Source: Pseudomonadota bacterium
GTDB lineage: Bacteria; Pseudomonadota; Alphaproteobacteria; Sphingomonadales; Sphingomonadaceae
DNA: 64,000 nt
Assembly (NCBI GenBank): GCA_023457895.1
Contig: JAEXAY010000021.1
Span: forward strand, 124,001 to 188,000
Direction: 5' to 3'
The notes under the pieces are model-generated. The model saw only the letters and a list, made by a program, of their open reading frames with translations. It made no database searches and was not told where the DNA came from. Positions 25,065-32,677 of this stretch are shown in pieces (position 1 is the first letter of the stretch; each line of letters begins with the position of its first letter). A program made the position numbers and the translations under genes.

Positions 25065-26279
25065 GTGAAACCGAGCCTGCCCCGTCAATTGTTGCTGATA
25101 CCGGCGCTGCTCATGGCGGCATATCCCACCGGCGGGTCGGCTCAGGATAGGCAAAACAGCGCGGACGTGCGCGCCGTCGAGAGCATCCATCCGCCCACCC
25201 TCCCTCAACTTCTTGAAGGCCGCAAATCCGCGCCGGGCCATTATTATCTCGAAGGGGTTATGGAAGTCGGGTCGGAACTTCACCTCAATGACGATGGCAG
25301 TTTCACCTGGTTCATGGCTTATGGATCGGTCGATGAATATGCGCGCGGACGCTGGGAATATCGCGGCCCGGTGAAGGCGCCCCAGATTATCCTTATCGCC
25401 GACGCGGCGCCGCAGATCACGGCGCCCTATAAAATAGATGACCGCAGCGAATGGAGCCAAAAGGAAGAGGCCGATTATATATCTTCGCTGAACGATATCG
25501 CCGCCGCGGCAGCGCAGCGCGCCTGTCCCTATATCGGGTCCGACTATGCATCGTCACCCCGGCCATTCGACGCGTCGTCACCATCTATTGAGGCGCTGAG
25601 CGCGGCCGAAGCGGAAATGGTAAAGGCCCGGACCGAATTCGAGAAAATTGCGGCGCAGGCAGACTTGTATCAGCAGGCCAGCCCCAATCCGGAGGATGGA
25701 TCGGAAAATCCGTTCAACGAACGCGCCGGTGACGCCTATGGGAAATGGCAATCAGCCTGGGAGGTATATAAAGAGCGTTTCTGGGCCAGAAATCGTCGCG
25801 CCCCGGACTATGTCGAGCCCCGGCTGCCCGCTATCTGCATAGCGAAGAAACACCCGTCCCCCTATGAAACCGGCGCGACCATCAAACCCCGAACCGCGAT
25901 CAGGCTGATGCTTGCCAGCCCGCGCCTTGAACAGATCGATCCCCGGTTAGGCCGCTATTCGCTCAGCGATCGGGCGATGACGCCGACACTGATATATGCG
26001 GACGGGCGAAAGGTTCATCCCCAATTGCGACGCGGCATCATCGTCATCGGGGACGGCCCGGCGCCGATCAAACTTGTCCTCACGCCAGCACCGGATTCGG
26101 GCCTTTCCGAACAGATGATCGCCTTGCCATCGCTGTCGGCGGGCGTGCTCCCGATCTCGATCTACCTGAAAAACGATCTACTGCCGTTCGAAACGATGAC
26201 GTTGAATGTCACCACGGACGGCCTCGTTCCGGTCTGGCCCGGACAGGGAGAAAGAGGCATTTACCGCAAAGCCCGTTGA
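25065..26279 (+). CDS. Secreted protein of unknown function
   Basis: 404 residues from a GTG at 25065. A signal peptide is evident (KPSLPRQLLLIPALLMAAYP, cleavage near GGSAQ). The region GHYYLEGVMEVGSELHLNDD followed by GSFTWFMAYGSVDEYARGRW resembles a short beta module. A charged, probably helical middle (LSAAEAEMVKARTEFEKIAA...) and a mixed C-terminus follow. I do not recognise a family. GC is a little lower than in neighbours, and it stands alone between a convergent-side nucleotidyltransferase and the rpsI terminator. A remnant of another gene begins right behind it on the other strand. Confidence 0.7.
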   Translation: MKPSLPRQLLLIPALLMAAYPTGGSAQDRQNSADVRAVESIHPPTLPQLLEGRKSAPGHYYLEGVMEVGSELHLNDDGSFTWFMAYGSVDEYARGRWEYRGPVKAPQIILIADAAPQITAPYKIDDRSEWSQKEEADYISSLNDIAAAAAQRACPYIGSDYASSPRPFDASSPSIEALSAAEAEMVKARTEFEKIAAQADLYQQASPNPEDGSENPFNERAGDAYGKWQSAWEVYKERFWARNRRAPDYVEPRLPAICIAKKHPSPYETGATIKPRTAIRLMLASPRLEQIDPRLGRYSLSDRAMTPTLIYADGRKVHPQLRRGIIVIGDGPAPIKLVLTPAPDSGLSEQMIALPSLSAGVLPISIYLKNDLLPFETMTLNVTTDGLVPVWPGQGERGIYRKAR

Positions 26280-26298
26280 AGCACCGGCCGCCGCATGG

Positions 26299-26445
26299 AG
26301 ATCGCTCCGAAAAGCGTTGCAGACCCTTTTCATTATCGTCCGCATAGACAATGAAATGATCGCTCGATGCTTCGTACCAGCGCGCCTCCGCTGGAGCCGT
26401 AGCGGCCAGCGGCGCGCAACGGGAAAAACCAAAGGTTTGGCTCAT
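26299..26445 (-). pseudogene. Truncated N-terminal fragment of a secreted protein gene
   Basis: From an ATG at 26445 the minus strand encodes a short hydrophobic start (APLAATAPAEA) and then ARWYEASSDHFIVYADDNEK followed by GLQRFSERS. This resembles the start of a sphingomonad secreted protein family (W-x-E-A-x-S-x-H-F-V-V-Y-x-x-D), from memory of the pattern rather than a search. After about 49 residues the resemblance stops; the frame runs on into what is the 3' end of the gene on the other strand. The rest of the gene is missing, so this looks like a deletion remnant just behind the rpsI terminator. Confidence 0.5.
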
Positions 26446-26474
26446 AACAAAAGGGGCCGGAAAACTCCGGCCCC
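26446..26474 (-). terminator. Rho-independent terminator behind rplM-rpsI
   Basis: On the minus strand an 8-bp perfect stem ggggccgg / ccggcccc with a six-base loop is followed by TTTTGTT. It starts 28 bp after the rpsI stop. Confidence 0.85.
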
Positions 26475-26501
26475 TCTCGTGTTCCACAGATAGGTAAGAA
26501 C

Positions 26502-27005
26502 TTAGCGCTTCGAGAACTGGAAGCTGCGGCGGGCTTTCGCCTTGCCGTATTTCTTGCGTTCGACCGCGCGGCTGTCGCGGGTGAGGAAGCCTTCACGCTT
26601 CACCGCCGAGCGGAGCGCCGGTTCATACTTGGTCAGCGCCTGCGAAATGCCGTGCTTGACCGCGCCGGCCTGACCCGAAAGACCACCACCCTTGACGGTG
26701 CAGACGACGTCATACTGGCCTTCACGTTCGGTCACGGTGAACGGCTGGTTGATGACGAGGCGCAGCGTCGGACGCGCGAAATAGACTTCCTGATCGCGGC
26801 CGTTGACCGTGATCTTGCCGGTGCCGGGCTTGACCCAGACGCGGGCAACGGCGTCCTTGCGACGGCCGGTCGCATAGGCGCGGCCATGCTGGTCCAGTTC
26901 CTGCTCGCGCAGCGGGGCTGCGGGCTGGGCGGGGGTTTCCGAAACCGCGCCAGTTTCGATGGCGGTGCCTTCGGTCAGTTCCTTGAGTTCGGTAAGATCG
27001 GCCAT
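26502..27005 (-). CDS. rpsI: 30S ribosomal protein S9
   Basis: 167 residues, longer than E. coli S9 (130) because of an acidic N-terminal extension of about 37 residues (ADLTELKELTEGTAIETGAV...), common in alphaproteobacteria. The conserved body begins YATGRRKDAVARVWVKPGTG and includes KITVNGRDQEVYFARPTLRL and KGGGLSGQAGAVKHGISQAL. The C-terminus KKYGKAKARRSFQFSKR is the tail that reaches the P-site tRNA in ribosome structures. Its start overlaps the rplM stop by one base. Confidence 0.97.
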   Translation of the reverse strand: MADLTELKELTEGTAIETGAVSETPAQPAAPLREQELDQHGRAYATGRRKDAVARVWVKPGTGKITVNGRDQEVYFARPTLRLVINQPFTVTEREGQYDVVCTVKGGGLSGQAGAVKHGISQALTKYEPALRSAVKREGFLTRDSRAVERKKYGKAKARRSFQFSKR

Positions 27006-27484
27006 TATGCACCCACCTTGTTCTTGCGGTTCATCGAGGCGACGTCGAGGACTTCAGCCTTCTGGGCGTCGTGCGGGTGTTCGGTCCCGGCATAGATGCG
27101 CAGATTCTTCATCTGCTGGCGGCCAAGCGGACCGCGCGGGATCATGCGTTCGACCGCCTTTTCGAGCACGCGCTCGGGAAAACGGCCTTCGAGGATCTTG
27201 GCGGGCGTGGTTTCCTTGATGCCGCCGGCATAGCCGGTGTGCTTGTAGTAAACCTTGTCATTGAGCTTCTTGCCGGTGAACACCACCTTGCCCGCGTTGA
27301 TGACGATGACATTGTCACCGCAATCGACGTGCGGGGTGAAGCTCGGCTTGTGCTTGCCGCGCAGGATCTTGGCGATGATGGTCGCAACGCGGCCGACGAC
27401 GAGCCCTTCCGCGTCGATCATCACCCATTTCTTTTCGACCTCTGCCGGTTTCACCGACTTGGTCTGCTTCATGAGCGCCTTCAT
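27005..27484 (-). CDS. rplM: 50S ribosomal protein L13
   Basis: 159 residues from the ATG at 27484; the open frame to 27577 is not supported. MKALMKQTKSVKPAEVEKKW is followed by VMIDAEGLVVGRVATIIAKI, LRGKHKPSFTPHVDCGDNVI, KVVFTGKKLNDKVYYKHTGY and MIPRGPLGRQQMKNLRIYAG, the conserved L13 core. It forms the standard rplM-rpsI pair. The AT-rich stretch just upstream (27495-27510) is a likely promoter region. Confidence 0.97.
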   Translation of the reverse strand: MKALMKQTKSVKPAEVEKKWVMIDAEGLVVGRVATIIAKILRGKHKPSFTPHVDCGDNVIVINAGKVVFTGKKLNDKVYYKHTGYAGGIKETTPAKILEGRFPERVLEKAVERMIPRGPLGRQQMKNLRIYAGTEHPHDAQKAEVLDVASMNRKNKVGA

Positions 27485-27646
27485 GGGCGTAACTCCTGTT
27501 AAAAATAAAAACACGGCGAAACAGCCCGGGGCCATTTTCACCGCGAATGAGCGCGCTAATGACGGCGAATGAGTCAAAAGTCAAGGGAATGAGCGGCTGT
27601 CAAAACGGGTATTATGATACCTTGCGGAATAATGCCTGTATTTATC

Positions 27647-27714
27647 CCGTAGCCCTGAGCGCGTCGAAGGGCGCTTATCCGGATAAACGTGCTTCGACCA
27701 GCTCAGCACTACGG
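27647..27714. repeat. Family B inverted repeat, diverged copy 1
   Basis: Ends ccgtag ... ctacgg enclose diverged arms ccctgagcgcgtcgaaggg and cttcgaccagctcag, matching the perfect copy at 40392. The short reading frame across it is repeat-derived and not a gene. Confidence 0.7.
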
Positions 27715-27752
27715 AGATGGGAAGATCGTCGTGCGACTACCGGCCCACACGC

Positions 27753-27782
27753 AAAAACCCCTCCGCATTGCTGCGGATGGGG
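27753..27782 (-). terminator. Rho-independent terminator with no gene directly upstream
   Basis: On the minus strand cccc-a-tccgca / tgcgga-gggg with a GCAA tetraloop and one bulged base is followed by TTTTT. It lies 378 bp beyond the ctaA stop and about 270 bp before rplM. It fits the end of the candidate RNA starting near 28127. Confidence 0.75.
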
Positions 27783-28127
27783 CGGGTTTCGGTGCATGGA
27801 ACGAAAGGGGTCACGGTCGGTGCGTCTTGCCGCTGGCGTTCGCCGGGGTCTGACGCTATGTCAGTTGGGTGAAACCCTCACGTCGCGGGAACGACGGGGA
27901 TTTCGGATTATGCCGTCAATGCCTTCGCATGCTGGGCGGATCATCTGCGGAAAAGGTTGAGCATCTTTCCATGATCTGTCCGGCGGCCTGCTGGGCAGAG
28001 ACTGGCGCGTGAGCTCGAACGGGACGAACTTCGCACCGACCGCTCTGATACCCGACCGCCCGAACAGGAGGCGGGCCGGGCCAGACCTTGCTTCCTGAAA
28101 CGCCTCGCGACCGCGCTCCCTCGAAAG
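27753..28127 (-). ncRNA. Candidate non-coding RNA of about 375 nt
   Basis: A consensus-like promoter (28134-28163) and a strong terminator (27753-27782) bracket 375 nt in which no convincing ORF is seen: frames are short, have unfavourable codon use and lack a ribosome-binding site. The hallmark motifs of RNase P RNA, tmRNA and SRP RNA were looked for and not found. Alternatives are a long leader feeding into rplM, or the decayed remains of a gene that kept its signals. This is an inference from signals only. Confidence 0.35.
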
Positions 28128-28133
28128 CGGGTC

Positions 28134-28163
28134 TATAAATAACCAATCCGGTTATTTTGTCAA
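28134..28163 (-). promoter_or_regulatory. Sigma-70-like promoter with embedded 8-5-8 palindrome
   Basis: On the minus strand TTGACA (28163-28158) and TTTATA (28139-28134) are 18 nt apart. The spacer and the -10 region contain AAATAACC and its exact complement GGTTATTT around five bases (28137-28157). A palindrome placed between -35 and -10 is a typical repressor operator, though it could also act as a weak terminator for ctaA. The -35 box overlaps the ctaA stop codon. Confidence 0.55.
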
Positions 28164-29242
28164 GAGGAAATTTCCTTTTTCTTACTGGCAACGGCATGGG
28201 CTGCCCCCACCGTGACCATCAGCAGGATCGCGGCCACCGCCTGATGGGTGACGGCAACCCACAGCTCGACGCTCGTCAACACCGTGAAAATCCCCAGCAA
28301 AATCTGCGCGGCAAGCGCGAGCTTGAGGGCAATGGCAACCCCGCGATGACCACCGCGCATCGCTCTAAGCGCCAGCAGCACCAGCACACCCGCGACTGCC
28401 CACGCCCACCAGCGGTGGAAGAAATGGACGAGGATGGGATTGTCGATGATATTGCGCCACAAGGGATCGGCATAGGTCACCCCCTGCGGGTACCAGTCGC
28501 CGCCCATTTTGGGCCAGTTATTGGCCGCCGTCCCCGCGCGCAGGCCCGCGACAAACGCACCCCAGGTCAGTTGCACCGCCAGCATCGCCAGGGCGAGCCA
28601 TCCGAATGCGGTGGGCAAGACCTTGCCCCGCTCGCCCCTGGCAAGACGGCGCATGTCGAGCGCGGTCCATACCGTCGCGGCGAGGATCAGGAACGCGTTC
28701 ATCAGGTGAACCGCGAGCCGGTAGTGGCTGACCTCGGTGCGGCCAACGAGGCCTGATTTCACCATCCACCAGCCGATCGCGCCCTGCAAACCGCCAAGAA
28801 ACAGCAGAAACGCCAGCCGCGGGCCATAGCCTTGCGGAATCGCGCGCTTCCACGCAAACCACGCGAAAGGCAGTGCGAACACGAGGCCGATCAGCCGCCC
28901 GATCTGGCGATGCACCCATTCCCAGAAAAAGATGAACTTGAAATCGGACAGCGTCATATTCTGGTTGACGGTCTGATATTGCGTCGTCTGCTTGTAGAGA
29001 TCGAACTGATGCTGCCAGTCGGCATTATTGAGCGGCGGCAATGCGCCCGAGACGGGTTTCCACTGCGTGATCGACAGGCCCGATTCGGTGAGCCGGGTGA
29101 TCCCGCCGACGACGATGATCAGGAACACCAGCGCGGCGATCAGCCACAACCAGTTGGCGATCGCTCGCGGGCGCGCCGCAAGCGGAAGCGGACGGCCGGT
29201 TGCTGCGGGCACCGGCGGATCAAGGGTAACGCGGTCAGTCAT
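28160..29242 (-). CDS. ctaA: Heme A synthase (COX15/CtaA)
   Basis: An eight-helix inner-membrane monooxygenase that oxidises the C8 methyl of heme O to the formyl of heme A for aa3-type oxidases. 360 residues. Visible are VGGITRLTESGLSITQWKPV, FIFFWEWVHRQIGRLIGLVF (His ligand in EWVHR), GAIGWWMVKSGLV, SHYRLAVHLMNAFLI, QLTWGAFVAGLRAG and FFHRWWAWAVAGVLV, the pattern of type-2 (alphaproteobacterial/mitochondrial) enzymes. No cytochrome oxidase gene is in the window. The next gene downstream is separated by a 675-bp region. Confidence 0.95.
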   Translation of the reverse strand: MTDRVTLDPPVPAATGRPLPLAARPRAIANWLWLIAALVFLIIVVGGITRLTESGLSITQWKPVSGALPPLNNADWQHQFDLYKQTTQYQTVNQNMTLSDFKFIFFWEWVHRQIGRLIGLVFALPFAWFAWKRAIPQGYGPRLAFLLFLGGLQGAIGWWMVKSGLVGRTEVSHYRLAVHLMNAFLILAATVWTALDMRRLARGERGKVLPTAFGWLALAMLAVQLTWGAFVAGLRAGTAANNWPKMGGDWYPQGVTYADPLWRNIIDNPILVHFFHRWWAWAVAGVLVLLALRAMRGGHRGVAIALKLALAAQILLGIFTVLTSVELWVAVTHQAVAAILLMVTVGAAHAVASKKKEISS

Positions 29243-29318
29243 GGCCCGGCCCTACTCCGCGCGTCAGAGCGAAGCAAGCAACCCGCGTCTGGAAGGCAGG
29301 CGCAAGAATATTTGTCAT

Positions 29319-29353
29319 GATATGTTGTATCTCGCGACTCGTTATGTCATATC
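29319..29353. promoter_or_regulatory. Two Zur-like operator sites before merC-zur
   Basis: Two 13-mers of the form G-x-TAT-N3-[AG]TATC lie 22 bp apart centre to centre: GATATgttGTATC (29319-29331) and GTTATgtcATATC (29341-29353). Each is a near palindrome with one mismatch, and two helical turns of spacing would put two dimers on one face of the DNA. The sequence resembles alphaproteobacterial Zur boxes as I remember them, and the Zur-type gene is the second gene of the unit, so autoregulation by zinc is a reasonable inference. Confidence 0.5.
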
Positions 29354-29362
29354 ATCGCGAGC

Positions 29363-29815
29363 ATGATACAGACTCGCACCAATCTGACTGCCGAGGCGGG
29401 AGCGTCTCCCGTGTTTCCGGCATTACGGAGAAATGGTGCTGCGTTCAACCGGATCGCCGGATCGGACTGGCTGGACAGGATGGGCATGGGGCTTTCGGGT
29501 TTCTGCCTCGTCCATTGTGTTGCCACCACCATCATCGTCACCCTGCTGTCTGCCGCTGGCGGATGGCTCGTCAATCCGCTGATCCATGAAGTCGGGCTGA
29601 TGATTGCGACCGGATTCGGCGCACTCGCGCTGCTCAAGGGCATTATCGACCATGGTTATCTCCAGCCCGCCGCGTTCAGCGGTCTTGGCCTTGGCATGAT
29701 GGCCGGAGCGCTTACCCTGCCCCATGGCGATGGCGAAATGCTTTACACGCTATTGGGGGTGTCGCTGGTTGCGCTGGGTCATGACCTGAATATGCGGGCA
29801 TCACGCGCGCTGTAA
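29363..29815 (+). CDS. MerC domain-containing membrane protein
   Basis: 150 residues with four hydrophobic helices. After a soluble N-terminus of about 35 residues it reads GMGLSGFCLVHCVATTIIVT, the cysteine pair in the first helix that marks MerC-type proteins. ALLKGIIDHGYLQPAAFSGL and a final HDLNMRASR follow. MerC of mercury operons takes up Hg(II), but chromosomal MerC-domain proteins without other mer genes more likely handle another soft or transition metal. Placement directly in front of a Zur-type regulator and behind Zur-like sites suggests zinc. Confidence 0.82.
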   Translation: MIQTRTNLTAEAGASPVFPALRRNGAAFNRIAGSDWLDRMGMGLSGFCLVHCVATTIIVTLLSAAGGWLVNPLIHEVGLMIATGFGALALLKGIIDHGYLQPAAFSGLGLGMMAGALTLPHGDGEMLYTLLGVSLVALGHDLNMRASRAL

Positions 29816-29873
29816 GCGCTCTTGGGCCCCGCCCCTTGCCCGGCGGCAGCGAAAGCGGTAAACTGCTCCCATC

Positions 29874-30353
29874 ATGGTACAAACAGCTTCGCACGCGCAT
29901 CACGAGCATCATCACCCTGCGGCCGGCAAGGATCTCGCGGCGGCGGCGCGCGCCACGCTTGAGGCCGCCGGAGAACAATGGACCTCCATGCGGGCCGATG
30001 TGTTCGACGCACTGTCCGGCCTCGAAAAACCGTCTTCGGCCTATGACATCGCCGACATCGTGTCGCAGAAGCGCGGCAAGCGGGTTGCGCCGAACAGCGT
30101 CTATCGCATCCTCGACCTGTTCGTTTCGACCAATCTCGTCCGCCGGGTCGAAAGCGCCAACGCGTTCATCGCCAATGAACATCCCGGCTGCCTCCATGAC
30201 TGCATCTTCCTCATCTGCGACAATTGCGGCAGCGCCACGCATATCGACGATGACAAGCTGACCCAGTCGGTCCGCAATATCGCGGGCAAAACCGGCTTCG
30301 CGGTCGATCATCCGGTGATCGAAGTGCGCGGCAAATGCACCGACTGCGGATAG
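29874..30353 (+). CDS. zur: Fur-family transcriptional regulator, probably Zur
   Basis: 159 residues. A His-rich N-terminus (SHAHHEHHHP) precedes the winged-helix domain: TSMRADVFDALSGLEKPSSA, YDIADIV, VAPNSVYRILDLFVSTNLVR. The dimerisation half has HDCIFLICDNCGSATHIDD and a terminal VRGKCTDCG, the two Cys-x-x-Cys pairs of the structural zinc site. The spacing and the HPGCLHDCIF region fit Zur better than Fur. It probably represses its own operon with MerC when zinc is sufficient. A 58-bp gap separates it from merC. Confidence 0.85.
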   Translation: MVQTASHAHHEHHHPAAGKDLAAAARATLEAAGEQWTSMRADVFDALSGLEKPSSAYDIADIVSQKRGKRVAPNSVYRILDLFVSTNLVRRVESANAFIANEHPGCLHDCIFLICDNCGSATHIDDDKLTQSVRNIAGKTGFAVDHPVIEVRGKCTDCG

Positions 30354-30420
30354 AAACTCCTTTCGACAAACGCGGCTAAAGCCCTTAAGGCGGTTGCTGT
30401 TGCAACCGGACTGTCATGTT

Positions 30421-32346
30421 ATGAGCCAAACTCCCGCCACCCCGCTGCTCGATACGGTGAAGCTGCCTGCCGACCTCAGGAAACTTGCGCCCGAGCAGTT
30501 GAAGCAGCTGGCCGACGAACTGCGCGCGGAAACGATCGCGACGGTCGGCACCACCGGCGGGCATCTCGGCTCGGGGCTCGGCGTGGTCGAACTGACCACT
30601 GCGATCCATTATGTGTTCAACACGCCCGAGGACAAGCTGGTCTGGGACGTCGGGCACCAATGCTATCCGCACAAGATATTGACCGGCCGGCGCGACCGCA
30701 TCCGCACCTTGCGCCAGGGCGGCGGGCTTTCCGGCTTCACCAAGCGCAGCGAAAGCGAATATGACCCGTTCGGCGCGGCGCACAGCTCGACCAGCATTTC
30801 GGCGGCGCTCGGCTTTGCCATCGCCAACAAGATCGCCGACAAGCCGGGCAAGGCCATCGCGGTCATCGGCGACGGATCGATGTCGGCGGGCATGGCCTAT
30901 GAGGCGATGAACAATGCCGAAGCCGCGGGCAATCGCCTCGTCGTCATCCTCAACGACAATGACATGTCGATCGCCCCGCCGGTCGGCGGCCTGTCCGCCT
31001 ATCTCGCGCGCCTCGTTTCCTCGCGTCCCTTCCTGGAAGTGCGCGAGACGCTGAAGAAGCTTTCGCGCCTGCTGCCGCCGCCGCTCCATACTGCCGCCCG
31101 CAAGACCGACGAATTTGCCCGCGGTATGGCGATGGGCGGCACGCTGTTCGAGGAGTTGGGCTTTTATTATGTCGGCCCGATCGACGGGCATAATCTCGAC
31201 CATCTCATTCCGGTGCTCGAAAATGTCCGCGATGCCGCCGAAGGGCCGTGCCTGATCCATGTCGTGACCAAGAAGGGCAAGGGCTATGCACCCGCCGAAG
31301 CCTCGGCCAACAAATATCATGGCGTGCAGAAATTCGACGTGGTGACCGGCGAACAGGCAAAGGCGCCGGCCGGTCCCCCCGCCTATCAGAATGTCTTTGG
31401 CGAAACCCTTGCCCGGCTGGCCGACAGCGACGACCGCATCGTCGCGATCACCGCCGCCATGCCCTCGGGCACCGGTGTCGACAAATTTGCCAAGGCCCAC
31501 CCCGAGCGCAGCTTCGACGTCGGCATCGCCGAACAACATGCGGTCACCTTCGCCGCCGGCCTAGCCGCTCAAGGGATGCGACCCTTCTGCGCGATCTATT
31601 CGACCTTCCTCCAGCGGGCCTATGACCAGGTGGTCCACGATGTCGCGATCCAGAACCTGCCGGTGCGCTTTGCCATCGACCGCGCCGGACTCGTCGGCGC
31701 GGACGGCGCGACCCATGCCGGCTCGTTCGACATTACCTATCTCGCGACGCTCCCCAATATGGTGGTGATGGCGGCAGCCGACGAGGCCGAACTCGTCCAC
31801 ATGACCTACACTGCGGCGCTCCATGACACAGGGCCGGTTGCGCTGCGTTACCCGCGCGGCAATGGGGTCGGCGTGCCGCTACCCGAGGTGCCGCAGCAGC
31901 TCGAAATCGGCAAGGGCCGGATCGTGCGTGAGGGCAAGACAGTGGCGATCATGTCGCTCGGCACAAGGCTCGCCGAAGCGCTCAAGGCCGCGGACGAACT
32001 CGACGCCAAGGGCCTCTCCTCCACCGTCGCCGACCTGCGCTTTGCCAAGCCGCTCGACGAGGCCCTGATCCGCAAGCTGCTGACGACCCACGAAGTGTGC
32101 GTCACCATCGAGGAAAATGCGGTCGGCGGTCTCGGCGCCCACGTCCTCACCATGGCCAGCGACGAGGGCCTGATCGATGCCGGCCTGAAACTGCGCACCA
32201 TGCGCCTTCCGGACATCTTCCAGGATCAGGACAGCCCGCAGAAACAATATGACGAAGCGGGATTGAACGCACCGCATATCGTGGAGACGGTGCTCAAGGC
32301 GCTGCGGCACAACAGCGTGGGTGTGGTGGGAGAAGGAGTCGCTTAA
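30421..32346 (+). CDS. dxs: 1-deoxy-D-xylulose-5-phosphate synthase
   Basis: First enzyme of the MEP isoprenoid pathway, a TPP enzyme joining pyruvate and glyceraldehyde-3-phosphate. 641 residues from the ATG at 30421. Motifs: TVGTTGGHLGSGLGVVELT, VWDVGHQCYPHKILTGRRD, SSTSISAALGFAIA, VIGDGSMSAGMAYEAMNNAE (TPP site), YVGPIDGHNLDHLI, HPERSFDVGIAEQHAVTFAA (catalytic Glu) and FAIDRAGLVGADGATHAG. Its stop overlaps the stop of a small convergent gene. Confidence 0.97.
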   Translation: MSQTPATPLLDTVKLPADLRKLAPEQLKQLADELRAETIATVGTTGGHLGSGLGVVELTTAIHYVFNTPEDKLVWDVGHQCYPHKILTGRRDRIRTLRQGGGLSGFTKRSESEYDPFGAAHSSTSISAALGFAIANKIADKPGKAIAVIGDGSMSAGMAYEAMNNAEAAGNRLVVILNDNDMSIAPPVGGLSAYLARLVSSRPFLEVRETLKKLSRLLPPPLHTAARKTDEFARGMAMGGTLFEELGFYYVGPIDGHNLDHLIPVLENVRDAAEGPCLIHVVTKKGKGYAPAEASANKYHGVQKFDVVTGEQAKAPAGPPAYQNVFGETLARLADSDDRIVAITAAMPSGTGVDKFAKAHPERSFDVGIAEQHAVTFAAGLAAQGMRPFCAIYSTFLQRAYDQVVHDVAIQNLPVRFAIDRAGLVGADGATHAGSFDITYLATLPNMVVMAAADEAELVHMTYTAALHDTGPVALRYPRGNGVGVPLPEVPQQLEIGKGRIVREGKTVAIMSLGTRLAEALKAADELDAKGLSSTVADLRFAKPLDEALIRKLLTTHEVCVTIEENAVGGLGAHVLTMASDEGLIDAGLKLRTMRLPDIFQDQDSPQKQYDEAGLNAPHIVETVLKALRHNSVGVVGEGVA

Positions 32347-32540
32347 ACCCAAGGGTAATTCTCTTTGAGCAGCGCTAAGATAGCTTCCGCATTTCCCCCT
32401 GATCCAGCATGGGCGTTTTGCGCTGCCCTAACCTCACTGACTATCTTTTGAACTATCCCCGGATGAACAGTTTCAAGTTCTGCCAGTAGGCGCGTAATAA
32501 GCGTGTATGCTGTAATTCCTAACGTCTCCGCTGTATGCAT
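32343..32540 (-). CDS. Small protein of unknown function
   Basis: 65 residues from the ATG at 32540, which has a strong AAGGAG seven bases upstream; the frame extends to 32558 but the Shine-Dalgarno favours 32540. The sequence MHTAETLGITAYTLITRLLA is followed by ELETVHPGIVQKIVSEVR and a C-terminus AEAILALLKENYPWV; it looks helical, soluble and acidic, with no cysteine. A hand count of one row gives about 52% GC, lower than the flanking dxs and purT, which hints at acquisition. I do not recognise a family. It is convergent with dxs, the two stops overlapping. Confidence 0.6.
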   Translation of the reverse strand: MHTAETLGITAYTLITRLLAELETVHPGIVQKIVSEVRAAQNAHAGSGGNAEAILALLKENYPWV

Positions 32541-32620
32541 TTCAATTCTCCTTTGCACCTCTGAACATAGGCAAAGACGAACTGGTGAACAGGAAAACAG
32601 CCTCCATTGTGAAGGTAATA

Positions 32621-32640
32621 GTTCGGCATTTCCACCGAAC
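32621..32640. promoter_or_regulatory. 6-8-6 inverted repeat before purT
   Basis: GTTCGG (32621-32626) and CCGAAC (32635-32640) are exact complements, 38 bp before the purT start and just upstream of a TTGACT that could be a -35 box. It may be an operator or a chance hairpin. Confidence 0.25.
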
Positions 32641-32677
32641 GCTTGTTGACTATCGAGAACCCGTTTATCCCGGCTAA

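Noticed and set aside
27547..27960. 137-codon plus-strand frame between rplM and ctaA
   Set aside because: It runs through the family B repeat (VALSASKGAYPDKRASTSSALR is repeat-derived text) and across the minus-strand terminator; no ribosome-binding site and no protein-like composition.
27753..28127. RNase P RNA, tmRNA or SRP RNA
   Set aside because: None of the diagnostic motifs (for example the GAGGAAAGTCCGGGC type of RNase P RNA, or a tag reading frame) could be found in the minus-strand sequence.
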